A stretch of DNA of 64,000 nt from Bettongia penicillata ogilbyi (GCA_023548195.1 JAJHZJ010000061.1:3554297-3618296), one strand, 5' to 3'. Shown: positions 43,209-55,539, numbered from the stretch's first letter. Numbers and translations are program-made. The notes: generated from the letters alone by a model not told the origin.

Positions 43209-44400
43209 GTACCTCTTTTTCCTTTTGACAGATTTTGTTTTTTAGGGTATTTTCATCAGTATTTTTGTGCATGTCTGTTTTGACAAGATGTTAATTGTCT
43301 TTTCATAATTTTCTTTTTTCACATACCACTCTGATTTTAAAAATCAATTTTTAGCCCCCCCAGGAATTCTTTTTGTGCTTGTGTCCAATTATCATTTTTT
43401 TTCTTTGAGACTTTCCTTTAGCTGTTTTAACTTTATTATCTGAGTATTTTTTTTTGATCTTCCCTGTTAACATAGTTAATTTTTATGATCCAGTGGTCCA
43501 GTTCTTTTTTTTTTTTTGTTTGTCATTTTTCCAGCCTATTTCTTGACTTTTAATTTTTGTTAAAGTTGGTCTCTGTTTCACTTGTGACAGGGAAGAGACA
43601 CTGTCTTAAGCTTCAAGCTTTTGTCTGTTACTGTTTTCAGAAGTAGTACTTGAAGTTCATAAATTTTTATTGCTTCTAAGGTGTTGTGATTTAGGGAGGG
43701 GTGTGGTCACTGCTCACCTGGTCTGAGTTCTGGTCCTTACCCAGGAAGGGCCCCTGATCTCTTGGGATTACAAGAAATATTGTTTCTCAAGGCTTTCTTG
43801 GTGTTGGAAGTGATACTGCTTCTCAGGGTCCCTGATGCTTCAGACTGGGAACAATACTCCTCCTCAGGGGGCCTAATTCCTTGTGACTAAAAACCATCCT
43901 GCTCCTCAAAGCTACTGTTCCCATGTAACTGGTAGCAATACTGCCTCTCAGGGTCCTTGCTCCCTCTTGACTGAAAGTGGTCCTCTTCTCCCTTGAACTG
44001 TGAGCCAGAAGTGGGTGTAGGAAATGGAGTCGTCAAACAGCATCCTGCCATGTATCCATTGCTAACAGGCTCCCCTGTAAACTCTTTATGACCAGTTGCC
44101 TAGTCCCCTTACCCCAAGGCCTCTGATTTGAGGGCTCCCTGAAATTGTTGCTATTATCCTTCCCAATATCTAGTCCTACCACTAGTACTATATCCACATG
44201 GGCCCCAGACTAGCCTATGTTCCCATATCACAAATCTTTATTTCTGAACTTTTGTGCTGTCTTGGACTGGAAGAATGTCTCATTCTGACCTTTTGTTTGC
44301 ACTGCCACTCTAGATTTTGGTTTGAAGCTATATTTTAAAGTCATTTGAAGGGAAAAGTGGGGAGAACTTTCCTCTGCTTTGTCATCTTGGCTCCACTACC
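43209..44400 (-). mobile_element. antisense L1, ORF1 N-terminus and 5' UTR (right part)
   Basis: Resumes ORF1 coiled coil in antisense (TTGTACCTCTTTTTCC onward), then a 5' UTR to the diagnostic end at 44400 (TCATCTTGGCTCCACTACC, reverse of GGTAGTGGAGCCAAGATGA). So this L1 had its full 5' end. Confidence 0.85.
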
Positions 44401-44427
44401 ATCCTCCCTTTTATTTACCTATCTATC

Positions 44428-44497
44428 TTCTTATCTGTTTTCCTCCTCTGTTTTCCTTATCTGTTTTCCTCCTCTGTTTTCCTTATCTGTTTTCCTT
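44428..44497 (+). repeat. 26-bp tandem repeat, about 2.5 copies
   Basis: Unit TTATCTGTTTTCCTCCTCTG plus TTTTCC, repeated at 44431 and 44457 with a partial third copy. Confidence 0.85.
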
Positions 44498-44529
44498 CCT
44501 CATCTTTGACAGCAAAGATGATTTCATTT

Positions 44530-44605
44530 TTGTCTTGTTATCCTAGGGGTAGTCACAGTATCTAGTACACAATAGGTACATTTTTAAATACCTTTTGAAC
44601 TGAGG
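44530..44605 (+). mobile_element. L2 LINE 3' tip
   Basis: GTCACAGTATCTAGTACACAATAGGTAC is a diverged L2 terminus. Confidence 0.6.
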
Positions 44606-47600
44606 TGAGAGTAGCTGGAGGACATAGAATAGTCAAATCTTTCATTCATATTTGCTACTTTCATTGTTGGATAGGTCCAGGATTAGTTTACATGAATATC
44701 TCATATTCATGTTCCAGAATTAGAGAAAATCACTTTTTATGAAAGTCTCCAGTATTTGCAGGTTACTAATACAGACACTGATGTAGAAGAAGTCAATATA
44801 AAATCAAGCTTTCATAAATCATTTCCGTGCTAAATAGCTACTTTATTAATGTGAAAGCACTCTTATTGTCACTAGGCTTATAAAATAACAAGCATTTTTC
44901 TATGTTGCTATGGCAAATATTGACATTTCTCAAAATAGTTATGCTACTATTGACCTAATTTGTATGCTGAAATAGATAATTTCATATTTAAGTGTGAGTA
45001 TATATTTACAAATATACAATTCCTTCACCATTTTCTTAAAATAGCAAATAATTAGATTATAGTTAACATATATTCCAGTTTTCTTTGTCAGGAGCTATTT
45101 AAATTTTACATGGTCAAAACAAGTGAGGCATGAACAGCTGATTCAGAGGTTTATTTTTTAACACACATTTCCATTCTTAAAAAAATAAGCTGTTTTTGCC
45201 TCACAGAGACCCCACCATTAGAAAGGAATGAGCCAGATGAATTAATGTACTAATTAGATATATTTAGCAGCTATTCAAAGCTGACCTCAGGTAGAGGGTC
45301 AGAAGTCTACTCTGGGTCTTATACATTCCAATCTAGAATTTGAATTACAGAAAAGAGAATATACTTGCTAATCTTTGTGATGATTTGATAGGTAATGACA
45401 ATCGGATCATTTTTAAATGTCAGTATGTGGTGCAGTGCTGAGTATAGCACAAAATTAGTGGTTTGTTTTCTGTAGAAGTTGTCTGCAATTTCGAAATTAT
45501 ATTCAGACATGAATCATGAGGATATGGATTTCAGGATATGCATAATATTAAAAGAATATTAAACAAGTTAAACATTAATGCTTTTGGCAAACATTTATGG
45601 TTTTATGGGTGCTTTTGCCTAAAAAGTTTCAGTAACAAGTTGGAGACATGGCAAGTAGCAAATAGAATGAAGCTTGACATACATCAGCATGCGGTAATAC
45701 TTTTATAAAGGGCAAAGACCAAACTTATAGGACAGAAAATGGTCAGCTAGGCATAAACATGGTACCAAAGGATCAAGGACACAGAGCAGAATACAGACTA
45801 GAGAGATTATCCATGCATTGCTGCCATTTTACCCATTACCAAGATGGATTGATAAAAGGATAGTTAGGAAGAACTATAGTGGCACTGGAAATGATCCCCA
45901 AAAGGGATGGAATGAAATTATTTCATTCAATTTAAGAAAATTACTAGCCATGATGCTGGGACAAGTCACGACCTCTCTGGGAGGATGAATCATCCTACCT
46001 ATTTCCTTACCAAGAGGTGATGGACTCAAGATGCAGAATAAGATATATTTTCAGACATAGTTAAAGTCAGAACTTATCTTACTTGAATATTTATATTTGT
46101 TAAAGACAGAAGAGAATATAGAAGGAAATCTAGAAAGAATCCTGAATAAGCAAGTCAGCTTTAAATATTACATGTTGAATTTATTATCTACTTAAATACA
46201 AAAGCAAGTTCTGCCTAATAGAGATCTACAGTTTCATGTACAGTACTCTTTCTCTTCTACTATGTATATAGACATACCCATTTTATTTGGGGATTAAGTT
46301 CAGACTTTAAAAACAAACCCCGCCCCCCCCAAACTTCCTGGGCTTCAGTTGTCTCTCCTATAGGATAATACCTAATTTGCCTAAAGGTAGGTAGCAGGAA
46401 GAGATGACCTCTTGAGGTCCTAGGCAGACCCAAAATCATGAGTCATAGTATATGAAAACTAAGAAAAGAAACCGTTCCACTAATAGACATGTTGACTGAG
46501 GTAGAAAAAGATAAAAATAATGACTTTGTGATGTCATAAGTTTAGATGTTCCCTTAAATGATGCAAATTACAACCCATCCCTGCCTGCCCAGCCAGTATG
46601 ACTCATGGCCACAGCAAGTCAAAGGGACTTTCAATTATAGATAAAGAGATTTAGAATAAATTGCAACTATTAGGCTTCTTAATGCTATAATATGTATTGT
46701 GGTATCTTCTTTCCTGTGGATCCATGAAATTAGAGTAGATAATTGCTTTACAATGTTTTGTATGACTAGAGAAGGGCAGATGTCTTGAGGTGCTCTCTAG
46801 TTCCCAATCCATCCTGTGTTAGATCTGAGGAAGAGACAATAAATGACAACCTGGACCACCCAAGAGAAGCAGCAGTTTTCGCAAAGCAGAATGTGATAAA
46901 AACAAAATTGTTGACACATTCTTCCTGCAGGGTTGCTATCTAGAATCTGTTGATTAGAAAAGAAGTAGAAATCACGACCTAAGTGAATACAGGGGAAGGA
47001 TGGGGGAACAGAACAGATGATATTTATGACTGACTGGAAATTTCAATCATAGCAGCATAAATGATGAATTCAGGATCATTGGAAATGGAAATAGTTGACT
47101 TAACAGATGGTAGGCGGCTCTTGTCAGAGATGACTGTTCAGAGCATGAGCTAATTGAGTGGTTCAGATGTGTATAAATTAACATTTTTTTTTTAAAGCTT
47201 GGGATATTCTCAGGTGAATTTAATGGGTAAGCATATCCAATTTTCTAGGTTTTATTTCCCCCAGTGGAAAAAGCTGAACATGAGACAAAGGTAAATTCTT
47301 GTCTTCAACAGGCATAGACTGAAAATCCAAACACAGGAATATGTCTAAAGGAAAAAAAATCTGAGTGCTGGATATGTACTCCCTTCTCAGCTCTCACAAT
47401 GTTCTTATGTAAGATCTGTTGTTTGAACAGCTCCTAAGGGCAAACATCTGTCTATTTGAAATCTTATTAGGAAAATAACTTCATTTAAATTTTCCCTCAT
47501 AGTCCTTTCATGCAAATGTGAGGGTACAGTGAAATAGTCTGAAGAAAATTAAAACAATTAGATGTCTCTAGATTAACCTCTTTTTATTTTTAGGTATATT

Positions 47601-47740
47601 CTATAGTGCTTAACTCACATAGAATTCTGTCTTCAATGCAGAATACTTATTATTTTCTTCTTTTGCATTTTCCATAGATTTGTTAATGATATTTAAAATT
47701 TGTATGATACTTCATTAAAGCTCTTTTGTCTATAGGGATG
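44606..47740. other. longest stretch without a recognised repeat
   Basis: About 3.1 kb, AT-rich. I recognise no LINE, SINE, gene or RNA. It contains a small group of regulatory-type motifs at 46529-46605. Either unique DNA or repeats too old to see by eye. Confidence 0.4.
46529..46605. promoter_or_regulatory. cluster of CRE-like, octamer and AP-1 motifs
   Basis: TGATGTCAT (46529-46537), the octamer ATGCAAAT (46561-46568) and TGACTCA (46599-46605) fall within 77 bp. Motif content alone is weak evidence for an enhancer. Confidence 0.25.
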
Positions 47741-47743
47741 ATC

Positions 47744-47821
47744 AAACTGGATACAATTAATCTGACATTTGTAAATAGATTATTAAACTAGATACAATTA
47801 ATCTGACACTTACAAATAGAG
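47744..47821. repeat. tandem duplication, period 41 bp
   Basis: AAACTGGATACAATTAATCT at 47744 recurs as AAACTAGATACAATTAATCT at 47785, with most of the following 17 bases shared. Confidence 0.88.
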
Positions 47822-47984
47822 GTCTTAGGTTGCTACATACAATAGTAGAAAGTGTTTTTATAGGAGAACAAGCATAGAATGGAGAGGGACAAGGAAGTGA
47901 AGGACAAGAAGGGATAACTGAAAGGAATGTGACATGTGGACATCCACAGACAGTGTTCTCTATTAGTGACATGATTGGCTGAAT

Positions 47985-48115
47985 AGTTCAATTTGACATT
48001 TATTAAATGACTACTATATGACAGGGATTGTACTTAGTGCTGGGGATGCAAAGACAAAAATGAAATTGTGTTTGCCCTGTAAGAGTTTACGTTCTTCTGG
48101 GGGAGGATACTAATT
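47985..48115 (-). mobile_element. L2 LINE 3' end, antisense
   Basis: TTTATTAAATGACTACTATA, GTGCTGGGGATGCAAAGAC, CCCTGTAAGAGTTTACGTTC. Confidence 0.85.
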
Positions 48116-49210
48116 GGATGTGCTTGCAAGGTGCAAATTTAGCCCTTAGATAAAGGTTTTGACTCCCCCTCTGTAGAAAAGGGAGTAGATAGTGGTATTA
48201 TGGAAAGCTACTTCTGCTATCAACCCACATTTCCACATTTATTTCTGAGAATCATTTTATATACATGAAAATTGCAAGATGATTTATACTGAAAGTTCCT
48301 TTTTTCTACATTGGTACATCATGTCAGGCATAAATGTAGGGTTATCTTTTGAGTACTAGAAATTAGAGATAATCTAAATATTAAGTTATGGTTATGCTAA
48401 GTTTAAATGGAGAAGAGGAATGGGGGCACTAATCCCAACAAGGAATTGGGATTGTTAATTTTTAAGAGCAGGTAAATTAGGCAACTGGTAGGACCAAGAG
48501 GGTGGGATTCAGAGGGATTTGACTGGGCATAGTATCTGAAAGTTCAGAGGACCAATCAGTTGGAACAGCATCTTAGGTTAGAGGCTCAGTTGATTGGTTC
48601 TCCTTGTGGAAGGCAAGTAAAAGGGGCTTGGGGCACGGTCCAAGGCCAGGATGATAAAAGACAGGCTGAAGCCTCAATGTGATAGCAGCAGAAGCACTCA
48701 ATTCACAGACAATACTCTGTATTAAAGTTGTCTTAAGGTCTGTGAGCTCCAAAGTGGGAAGTAAAAAGATGTAACTGAGAAATAATATTATAACTCCCCA
48801 AGAAAATAAAGAAAATAAAAAGCTACACCAATCTGGACTGCATATCTTTCTCTGGGCAAAGGAAATTGAGTTAAAATACCATGTGAGGGGAAAATAGGCT
48901 TGATAAAGAAGGAATAGGAATCAATTCGTTCAGAGGCATTTGCTCTAAATGACTTTGAAGTCTCTGTTCGTCCTGGACATGTTTAATGGCCATGTACTCC
49001 TTCTCTCCCTTCCTATCCTATCGCTCTACCAACCCCCCACCCTCAAAGGGTATAATGCACTAAGAGAAAAGTGGATCTGCCTAATGAAGGTGGAAGTAGA
49101 AAGGGAGAAAATAGTTTTCCTCTTCAGTCTAACTCCTCCAAACCCACTCCCAAGCTATTGTTTCAGAAGCATCATTTCCAGAGCCAGGTTAAGTGATAAT
49201 ATTGCCTTTT
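48116..49210. other. unassigned; 48500-48740 is promoter- or LTR-like
   Basis: Two CCAAT boxes in inverted orientation (GGACCAATCAG at 48549 and GATTGGTTC at 48592) precede GGATGATAAAAGACAGG (48648). This resembles an LTR U3/R arrangement but has no defined ends. The 95-codon frame at 48949-49236 has no recognised content. Confidence 0.3.
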
Positions 49211-49214
49211 TCCT

Positions 49215-49690
49215 GAAGTATTTTGTCCAGATCTGAATGCCACATTTTAGGGAGAACATTTATAAGCCGAAGCTCATTCGAATGACAAGGTAGTGAAGAA
49301 ACTAAAAACCCTTGAGGAACTGGGGGTATTTGATTTGAAGAAAAGACTTAGGGGAGCCATGCTAGATGTCTTAAAGTATTTGAAAGTCTGGCATATGCAA
49401 TAGGGATTAGACTTGTTTGTTTTGCTTGACTCTACAAGGCAGAATTCAGACCAAAAGGTGGAGGTTATAGAGGTAAATCTCAGTTCAATATGAAGGAAAA
49501 TTTTTTAATGATTATATTTGTACAGAAGGGAAATGTGTGGCATTGGGAAGTAGTAAGTGCTCCATCTCTGGAGGTCTTCAAGAGGAAGATGATTGAAGGT
49601 TTTGTTGGGGGTGTTAAAAAAGGAATTCTTGCTTCAGATTTGAACTAGATGAGGTGACTTCTAATGTCCCTTCTAGCTCTGTTTGAAAAG
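49215..49690 (+). mobile_element. CR1/L3 LINE 3' region
   Basis: CCAGATCTGAATGCCACATTTTAGG, GAGGAACTGGGGGTATTTG, AGAAAAGACTTAGGGGAGCC, CTCCATCTCTGGAGGTCTTC, GAACTAGATGAGGTGACTTC, TGTCCCTTCTAGCTCT. This is the best preserved CR1/L3 copy in the window. Confidence 0.88.
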
Positions 49691-51100
49691 GACCACTGAT
49701 GGCAGAAGAACTCATAGACAAAGCCTGTTTACAGCTGCTACAGTTAGTTGACCCAAGAAGATTGGAAACTGCAGGAATAAGGTGGCGGTGGCAGTGGCAG
49801 TGAGGGGTAAATCACTGCAACATTCCTTTCACCCATTTCCTTCTATGTACAAAATAATTCTTCCACTTGAGTAGCATTCACTGATTGAACTATCTGATCA
49901 GAAATATTTGAAGGTTTCACTGAACACAAGGCAGCATTCCTGGGCAAATATTGGACTATAAATAACCCCAAGATGACAAGAAAAGCTGAATTAATTGCGA
50001 CTATTTGTAAACGAGCCTTCTATAAACATTCTTAGCCAGAGCATTCTACAATGTGACAACCAGAGTTTGAACCTTAGTTTCCTGTTGTGATCCTTTCAGG
50101 TGCCCTGGCTGATAATTGTAAAGCCTTCCAGATCACCAAATTATTTCCCCTGAAAATCACTGAAATTTGTTACCTATCATAATAAAATAAAATGGGGGCT
50201 TCTCATATTCCCACTAAAAAATGGAAATGAAGAGATATGGAAAATATTTGATCTGGTAAAGTTTGACTTTTAAATGCATGCCACTGAATAATACATGGTA
50301 AAACTAATGAAAATAGCAGTCTGCTTACCCTTGCTTTAGCACCATGGGGATGTAGAGGGGTATTGACAATGGAAAGGATCATTTGTCTTCATGACTCAAG
50401 TTGCCTGGATAATTCATGAGGAGAGAAGAAGCAGAGAGCATGACAGAGCCACTTGTTAGTTATACAGGTCATGTTTAATGAGTTAAAATGACTTCTTTCA
50501 CCCAACCTCTGAACTGCCCATGTGTCAGGCCAATAGAGTAGATTTGTTTAGCTGCCCTTTTAATTTTGATTTAAGAATATCACTTTGTCATCATTAAATG
50601 TTTCATGGAGGTATTAAATATTAAAGTTCATCTGCTGGCTAGGCCCAGAATTTGAAGAAGAAAGTCTATTGTATCAATAAGCAATCATCTGGTGAAAATA
50701 ATCATGAACGTAGATGCAATAGTTGGTCAGAATGATTTAGATAGATTGGAACTGTCTAAACGTACCTGGAGACAATGAAGAATAACAAATTAGATGCATG
50801 TTTATAATGCAGTAGGCTGGGAGGAGGGCGCAAAGTTTTTGGAATATCCAACAGTGGAGGACAGAGGTAATGTAGACTGTCACTCTGGCTTTAAAGACAG
50901 TGCATTACCAGTGATAATACATAGTATTCAATATGAGATAGAGTAACAGAAGGAATAAAAAGAAGAAAAAATCTGCTCTGGAAGAGACTGATCTATGAGG
51001 GGACATAGTCAAAGCAACTGAGAATCATAGTTAACTAACAAAGCCCTCCTTTCCCTTCCACATAATGATAGTGATAATTCACATTTATATAGCGTTTCAT
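49691..51100. other. unassigned intergenic sequence
   Basis: About 1.4 kb with no recognised feature. Confidence 0.4.
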
Positions 51101-51104
51101 GGTG

Positions 51105-51305
51105 AGAGGTTGAGAAGGTTGTATAGCACTTCAGAAACAGCCACGTTGTTCATCTCAGTTCAAATCCTGTCTTTAACCTTTACTACTTTTGTAGCCTCGG
51201 CAAGTCACTTACTTGCTTGGTCCTCAGTTTCCTGATCTTTAAAATGAATTGGTGGAAATAAATGACCTTTGACACTCCTTTCAGTTTGAAGCCTAAGAGT
51301 ATGAC
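51105..51305 (+). mobile_element. MIR-type SINE
   Basis: CAGTTCAAATCCTGTC, GGCAAGTCACTTACTTGC, GGTCCTCAGTTTCCTGATC, then a CTTTCAGTTTGAAGCC tail. Confidence 0.8.
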
Positions 51306-51334
51306 AATGCCAATTACTAAGTAATATGGAAGGA

Positions 51335-52105
51335 CCCTGTCCCTCTCCTACTCAATAAACTCCAACGACTCCTTATTTCTTCTTTAATCAAACATAAGCT
51401 CCATTTGGTATTTAAGGTCCTTCATTATCTAGCTTCAACCTACCTTCCCAGCTTCATATGTTTCTCCCCTTGAAGTACTCTAAGGTCAAGCCACATTGAA
51501 CTTCCTATGGTTTCTCATATAGATTTTCATATCCTTGCTCTGTGGCTTTGCACACATTCCTCCATTCTTGGAATAAACTACCTTTACACCTTTTAGAAGG
51601 CCTTGGTTTCCTTCAAGATTCAACTCAAGCACTGCCTCCTTCTACCTTAGACTCTCTCTTAATCTCTCGTGCTTCCTCTCATATTACCTCATACATATTC
51701 TGGCTGTTTGTTTTAGTTCTTGAGTCATTTCAGAGGTATCCAACTCTCTATAACCCCATTTGGGTTTTTCTTGGTAAAAATGATGGAGTGGTTTGCAATT
51801 TCCTTCTCCAGATCATTTTACAGATGAGGAAACTGAGGTAAACTGGGTTAAGTGATTTCCCCAGGGTCTTACAGCCAGTAATTGTTTGAGGCAGGATTTA
51901 AATTCAAGTCCTCCTGATTCCAGGTCTGACCTTCTACACACTGCGCTGCTTAGATGCCTATTCTGGGATATGTAAATGTTGTTTCCATCAATAAAATGGA
52001 AGCTTCTTCAGGTCAGGGGCTTTTTTTTCCTTTGTATCCCTAGATTCAAGCACCATACCTGGAACATCGAAAGTATTTAGTAAATACGTCTTGGATGATT
52101 GGCAA
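51335..52105 (+). mobile_element. L2 LINE 3' region split by a SINE
   Basis: 51335-51703: GGTATTTAAGGTCCTTCATT, CTTTGCACACATTCCTCC, TTTCCTTCAAGATTCAACTC. 51959-52105: CATCAATAAAATGGAAGCTTC, TTTGTATCCCTAGATTCAAG, CACCATACCTGGAACATCG, the L2 terminus. The MAR1-type SINE between them is a later insertion. Confidence 0.88.
51704..51958 (-). mobile_element. MAR1-type SINE, antisense, inside L2
   Basis: Antisense RTE tail (CCATTTGGGTTTTTCTTGG, GGAGTGGTTTGCAATTTCC, TTCTCCAGATCATTTTACAG) and SINE body (GAGGAAACTGAGG, GGGTCTTACAGCCAGTAATTG, CACTGCGCTGC). Flanked by TATTCTGG (51696-51703 and 51959-51966), a perfect 8-bp target duplication within the L2. Confidence 0.92.
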
Positions 52106-52237
52106 AGAATTACTGGTGTGGCAATTCTCTTCACCAACATAAATTGCAATTTTTCTCTGACTTAGTAAGTCCTGGGCCATTGCCTGATGCATTTGGAAGT
52201 GATTTTTTCAGGATGAGTAGTTACTCAAAATCACTTT

Positions 52238-52480
52238 TAAAACAATATTGTTGTTACTGTATACAATGTTCTCTTGATTCTGCTCATTTTGCTCTTCATT
52301 ATTTCATGCAACATGTCAAAACCTATAGGATACAGAAAATGCAGTAATCAGAAGAATATTTCTATCTCTAAATACTTGCATCAGCAAAATAGAGAGCAGA
52401 TCAATGAATTGGCAAAGCAATTTAAAAAACTAGAAAAACGAAAATTAAGATCCCCAATTAAATATTAAATTGGAAATCTT
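52238..52480. mobile_element. L1 remnant, 3' UTR antisense joined to ORF2 sense
   Basis: 52238-52320 is antisense 3' UTR (GTTGTTACTGTATACAATGTTC, CTGCTCATTTTGCTCTTC). 52388-52480 is sense ORF2 (Glu-Gln-Ile-Asn-Glu-Leu-Ala-Lys-Gln-Phe-Lys-Lys-Leu-Glu-Lys on the + strand). The opposite orientations suggest a twin-primed insertion; I could not find target duplications. Confidence 0.6.
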
Positions 52481-54270
52481 TTTGCATTTAATAATATTAT
52501 TCTGAGAAGTGTCCCACAAGCTTTATCAGACTGCCATAGAGGTGCACAGTACAAAAAAAAAGTCAAGAACCTTTGTCCTAAAATGAAGAGATGGAAATCC
52601 CATCTCTTGTTAGGAGAAGCACTAGTGAGCGTCTTAGGCCACTGTGAATGAGTTCTGCATTGGTCTGAGGCATGGCCAAAGATGACCTAATAAGCTCTGA
52701 TGATCTGGAATAAAGAAAAGAATGGATGGCCCTCCATTTAGTCTCAAAAATCCCCAAAGTTCTTAACATATTTTCCAATATGCCAGCTTGTTTCAAAAAC
52801 ATGAACTAGGCTGTCTCATTTTGATGAGCTGGCACTGATACAGTTTGCTGCTCTAGTAAAAAAACAAAACAAGATAAAACCAAAAAAAAACCACCAACAA
52901 ACCCAAAAAACCCAAAACCCCAACCCCCACACACCTGGTTATTATTGCTGCCTCTGTCCTGTATACACAGGTGTTCTAAATAATCTGCTTTTATAATTTG
53001 TTAGCTCCAGGCAGTGTCTTTGACCATAAGTTCAATTCAGAGGAAAGGTCATCAGTTATTACAAATATATATCTGAAACCAAAGTAAATAGAGCAATAAG
53101 GTATTTATAGATGTTGAGGGCAAAACTTGAAATATTCTTATATAAAAGACTTTATTAAAGGCATTGAGGTCATTTAAGCTTTAATAAAAATGACCAGTTT
53201 TGCTCTGAGTAGGCCTCCAGGCTATGCATATTCACAAACATGTGGATTTCAATACCTGGGTTACTATATCATTATATTTAAGGTCATCATAAATGGAGTA
53301 TTAATTCCTTTTGTGTAACACAATGCTTTTCTAAGATCTTTGCAAACTGATGTGAATGTGTTGTGAATTAAAATCAGGATCTTACAGGAACCACTGCTTT
53401 CTGATGATTCACTCAGCATTAGTCAGAGCACATTAGATGATGCATTACAAAGAGTTTCCAACATTGGAAAGTGAACTGATTTGCTTTGTGGTGAACAGTC
53501 AGGGATGGAGTTAGAAATAGGATCCTGATTCTCCTATATGAGTGAGTCAAACTACAATGCAACTGATAATCACAATTGATGGTGACAGCTGTGGCTATGT
53601 CAATCCACATAAATCATTGAGGTGATTAAAATCAATGGATCGATTGTGCCAAGTTCTTTCATTTCCAGAATTATGTTTTTCACCTCCCTCATCTCACATA
53701 GTAGCAACTCTAAAGGAAAATTTGGTCATTTGCAAATCTAGGGGCTAAGTAGCACATGAGATGATAGCATAGGCAGGGGTAGGGAGAACAGTGCCTAGTC
53801 AGTGTGAGAGACTCTGTCCAAGGTGCTGGACTAAGAGTTATTTCACCCTCCTTTGTTGATGCCATCCAATCCTGCCTCTCTCCATCCCCCTCAGCCATCT
53901 CCCCATTCCTCATCATAGCTCTGTTTCTTCCCTTATGGATCACTGAATGCCTTTTAGAGCAAAAGGAAACTACTCAAATAAAAAAAAAAAACATGTTCTT
54001 GAAAGAACATGGGACTATGATCTCATTGATAGAGTGCACATTACAGCTTATCCTTACCTTCTTATCATGGGCAGCCTTCATCTGTGTTCTCTCATTTGAA
54101 CTATATGAAATATCCAATTAATGTGCTTGAGGTCTTCCTCTATGTCTTGGGCTCTTAACCTCAGGACCATGAAATTGTTTTTTAAAAAATGTTTTGATAA
54201 TTGTATTTCAGTATAATAGCTTTCCTTTGAAATCCTATATATTTTATTTCATGCATTTAAAAACATTCTG
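52481..54270. other. unassigned, with an A/C-rich tract
   Basis: Low-complexity A/C run at 52858-52938. A perfect 9-bp-arm hairpin at 53992-54011. The 105-codon frame at 53804-54121 has no recognised content. Confidence 0.4.
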
Positions 54271-54301
54271 AGAAGAATAATGTTTTGAAAACATTATTCT
54301 A

Positions 54302-54565
54302 TGATAGCTAGGTGGCTTAATGGATGGAGCACTGGGCCTGAGTCAGAAAGACTTGAGTTCAAATATAGACTTAGAAATTTACAAGCTGTGAGTTACACCA
54401 GGCAAATCACTTAATCTCTGTCTTATTTTCCTCAAATGGAATGGGGATAGGATAGGGTCTAATATCATGAAATTATTGTTGTGAGAACCAAATGTGATAA
54501 TATTTTTAAAAATCACTTAGCACAGCACCTGACACAAAATAAGCACCATATAAACACTTGTTCTC
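54302..54565 (+). mobile_element. THER1-type SINE
   Basis: TGATAGCTAGGTGGCTTAATG, GGATGGAGCACTGGGCCTGA, GTCAGAAAGACTTGAGTTC, CAGGCAAATCACTTAATCTC, CTTAGCACAGCACCTGACAC: a near-complete marsupial THER1/MIR-class SINE. Confidence 0.92.
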
Positions 54566-55159
54566 TTCCCCTTATTTTCTGAGAAAGGGTCCATAGGCTT
54601 TTTGGTATACCAAAGTTGTCCATGACACAAAGAAAGTTAAGAATATCTGTTCTAGGTCTTTTGACATTATATTAATGCCAGGGAAACACTCAGGCTTTCC
54701 ATTTGTGATGCATCACACATATAAATGAGAGGCCAATTTGTTCCAAACATAAAGATATATAGATGATAGAGATGGAGCTACAAAATAGGCTTATATGTTT
54801 TATGAACCTTCTTGTACAAAAATTATTGCTAATAACATGCTAAAGTCGATTTTCATGCACCTTGTGTCTCTCCACTGCCTTTTGGATTGACTCTAGTTTT
54901 GATTCTTTGCTGAATATTGTGTTTGCGGATATATAATACCACTGGGAGAATTTTATTTTATATGAATCTGTGACTTAATTGGAATGGGTGAATTCCCAGT
55001 GAGGAAATTCCCTTCCCCAATGTAGACCACTAACTGTTCTGCAAGCCAGCTTTAGAAAGCTGCTTGGGGCACTGAGAAGCTAAGTTACTTGTCCAGGATA
55101 ACACAGTCAACAGACGGCCAGGTAATGACAGCAACAATGACAACTACTATTATTGCTAT

Positions 55160-55385
55160 TATTATTGCAACTACCATCTACATCACTACTTAACATATGC
55201 AATACATTTTCATGTGTTATCTCAATTGATCCTCAAAAACATCCTACAAAGTACATGCTTTTATTTCCTCCCTTGTACTGATCAGGAAACTGAGACTCAA
55301 AAAAGTCTCATAGCTAGTAATTGACTAAGGTAGGACTTGAATTCAAATCTTTCTTACTCGGAGTCCAGCACCCTATCCATTACAT
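55160..55385 (-). mobile_element. MIR-type SINE, antisense
   Basis: GTGTTATCTCAATTGATCC, CTGATCAGGAAACTGAGACTC, CATAGCTAGTAATTGACTAA, GAATTCAAATC, CCCTATCCATTACATC. Confidence 0.85.
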
Positions 55386-55539
55386 CAGTTTTTTGACTCA
55401 GACTATATCCAGCATATCACATCGCCTCAGAGGTTTTAAAAAGTTGTGCTTTTGTTTCAAGGTGTCACTTTGTATTGCTCAGAGTACTGAGCAATTTCCC
55501 CAAAGCAATCAAGCCCTCTCTATCCTTCCTAATGTATAT

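Noticed and set aside
53992..54011. Hormone response element (TGTTCT...AGAACA)
   Set aside because: Half sites are in the wrong arrangement for a canonical glucocorticoid element; better seen as a small hairpin.
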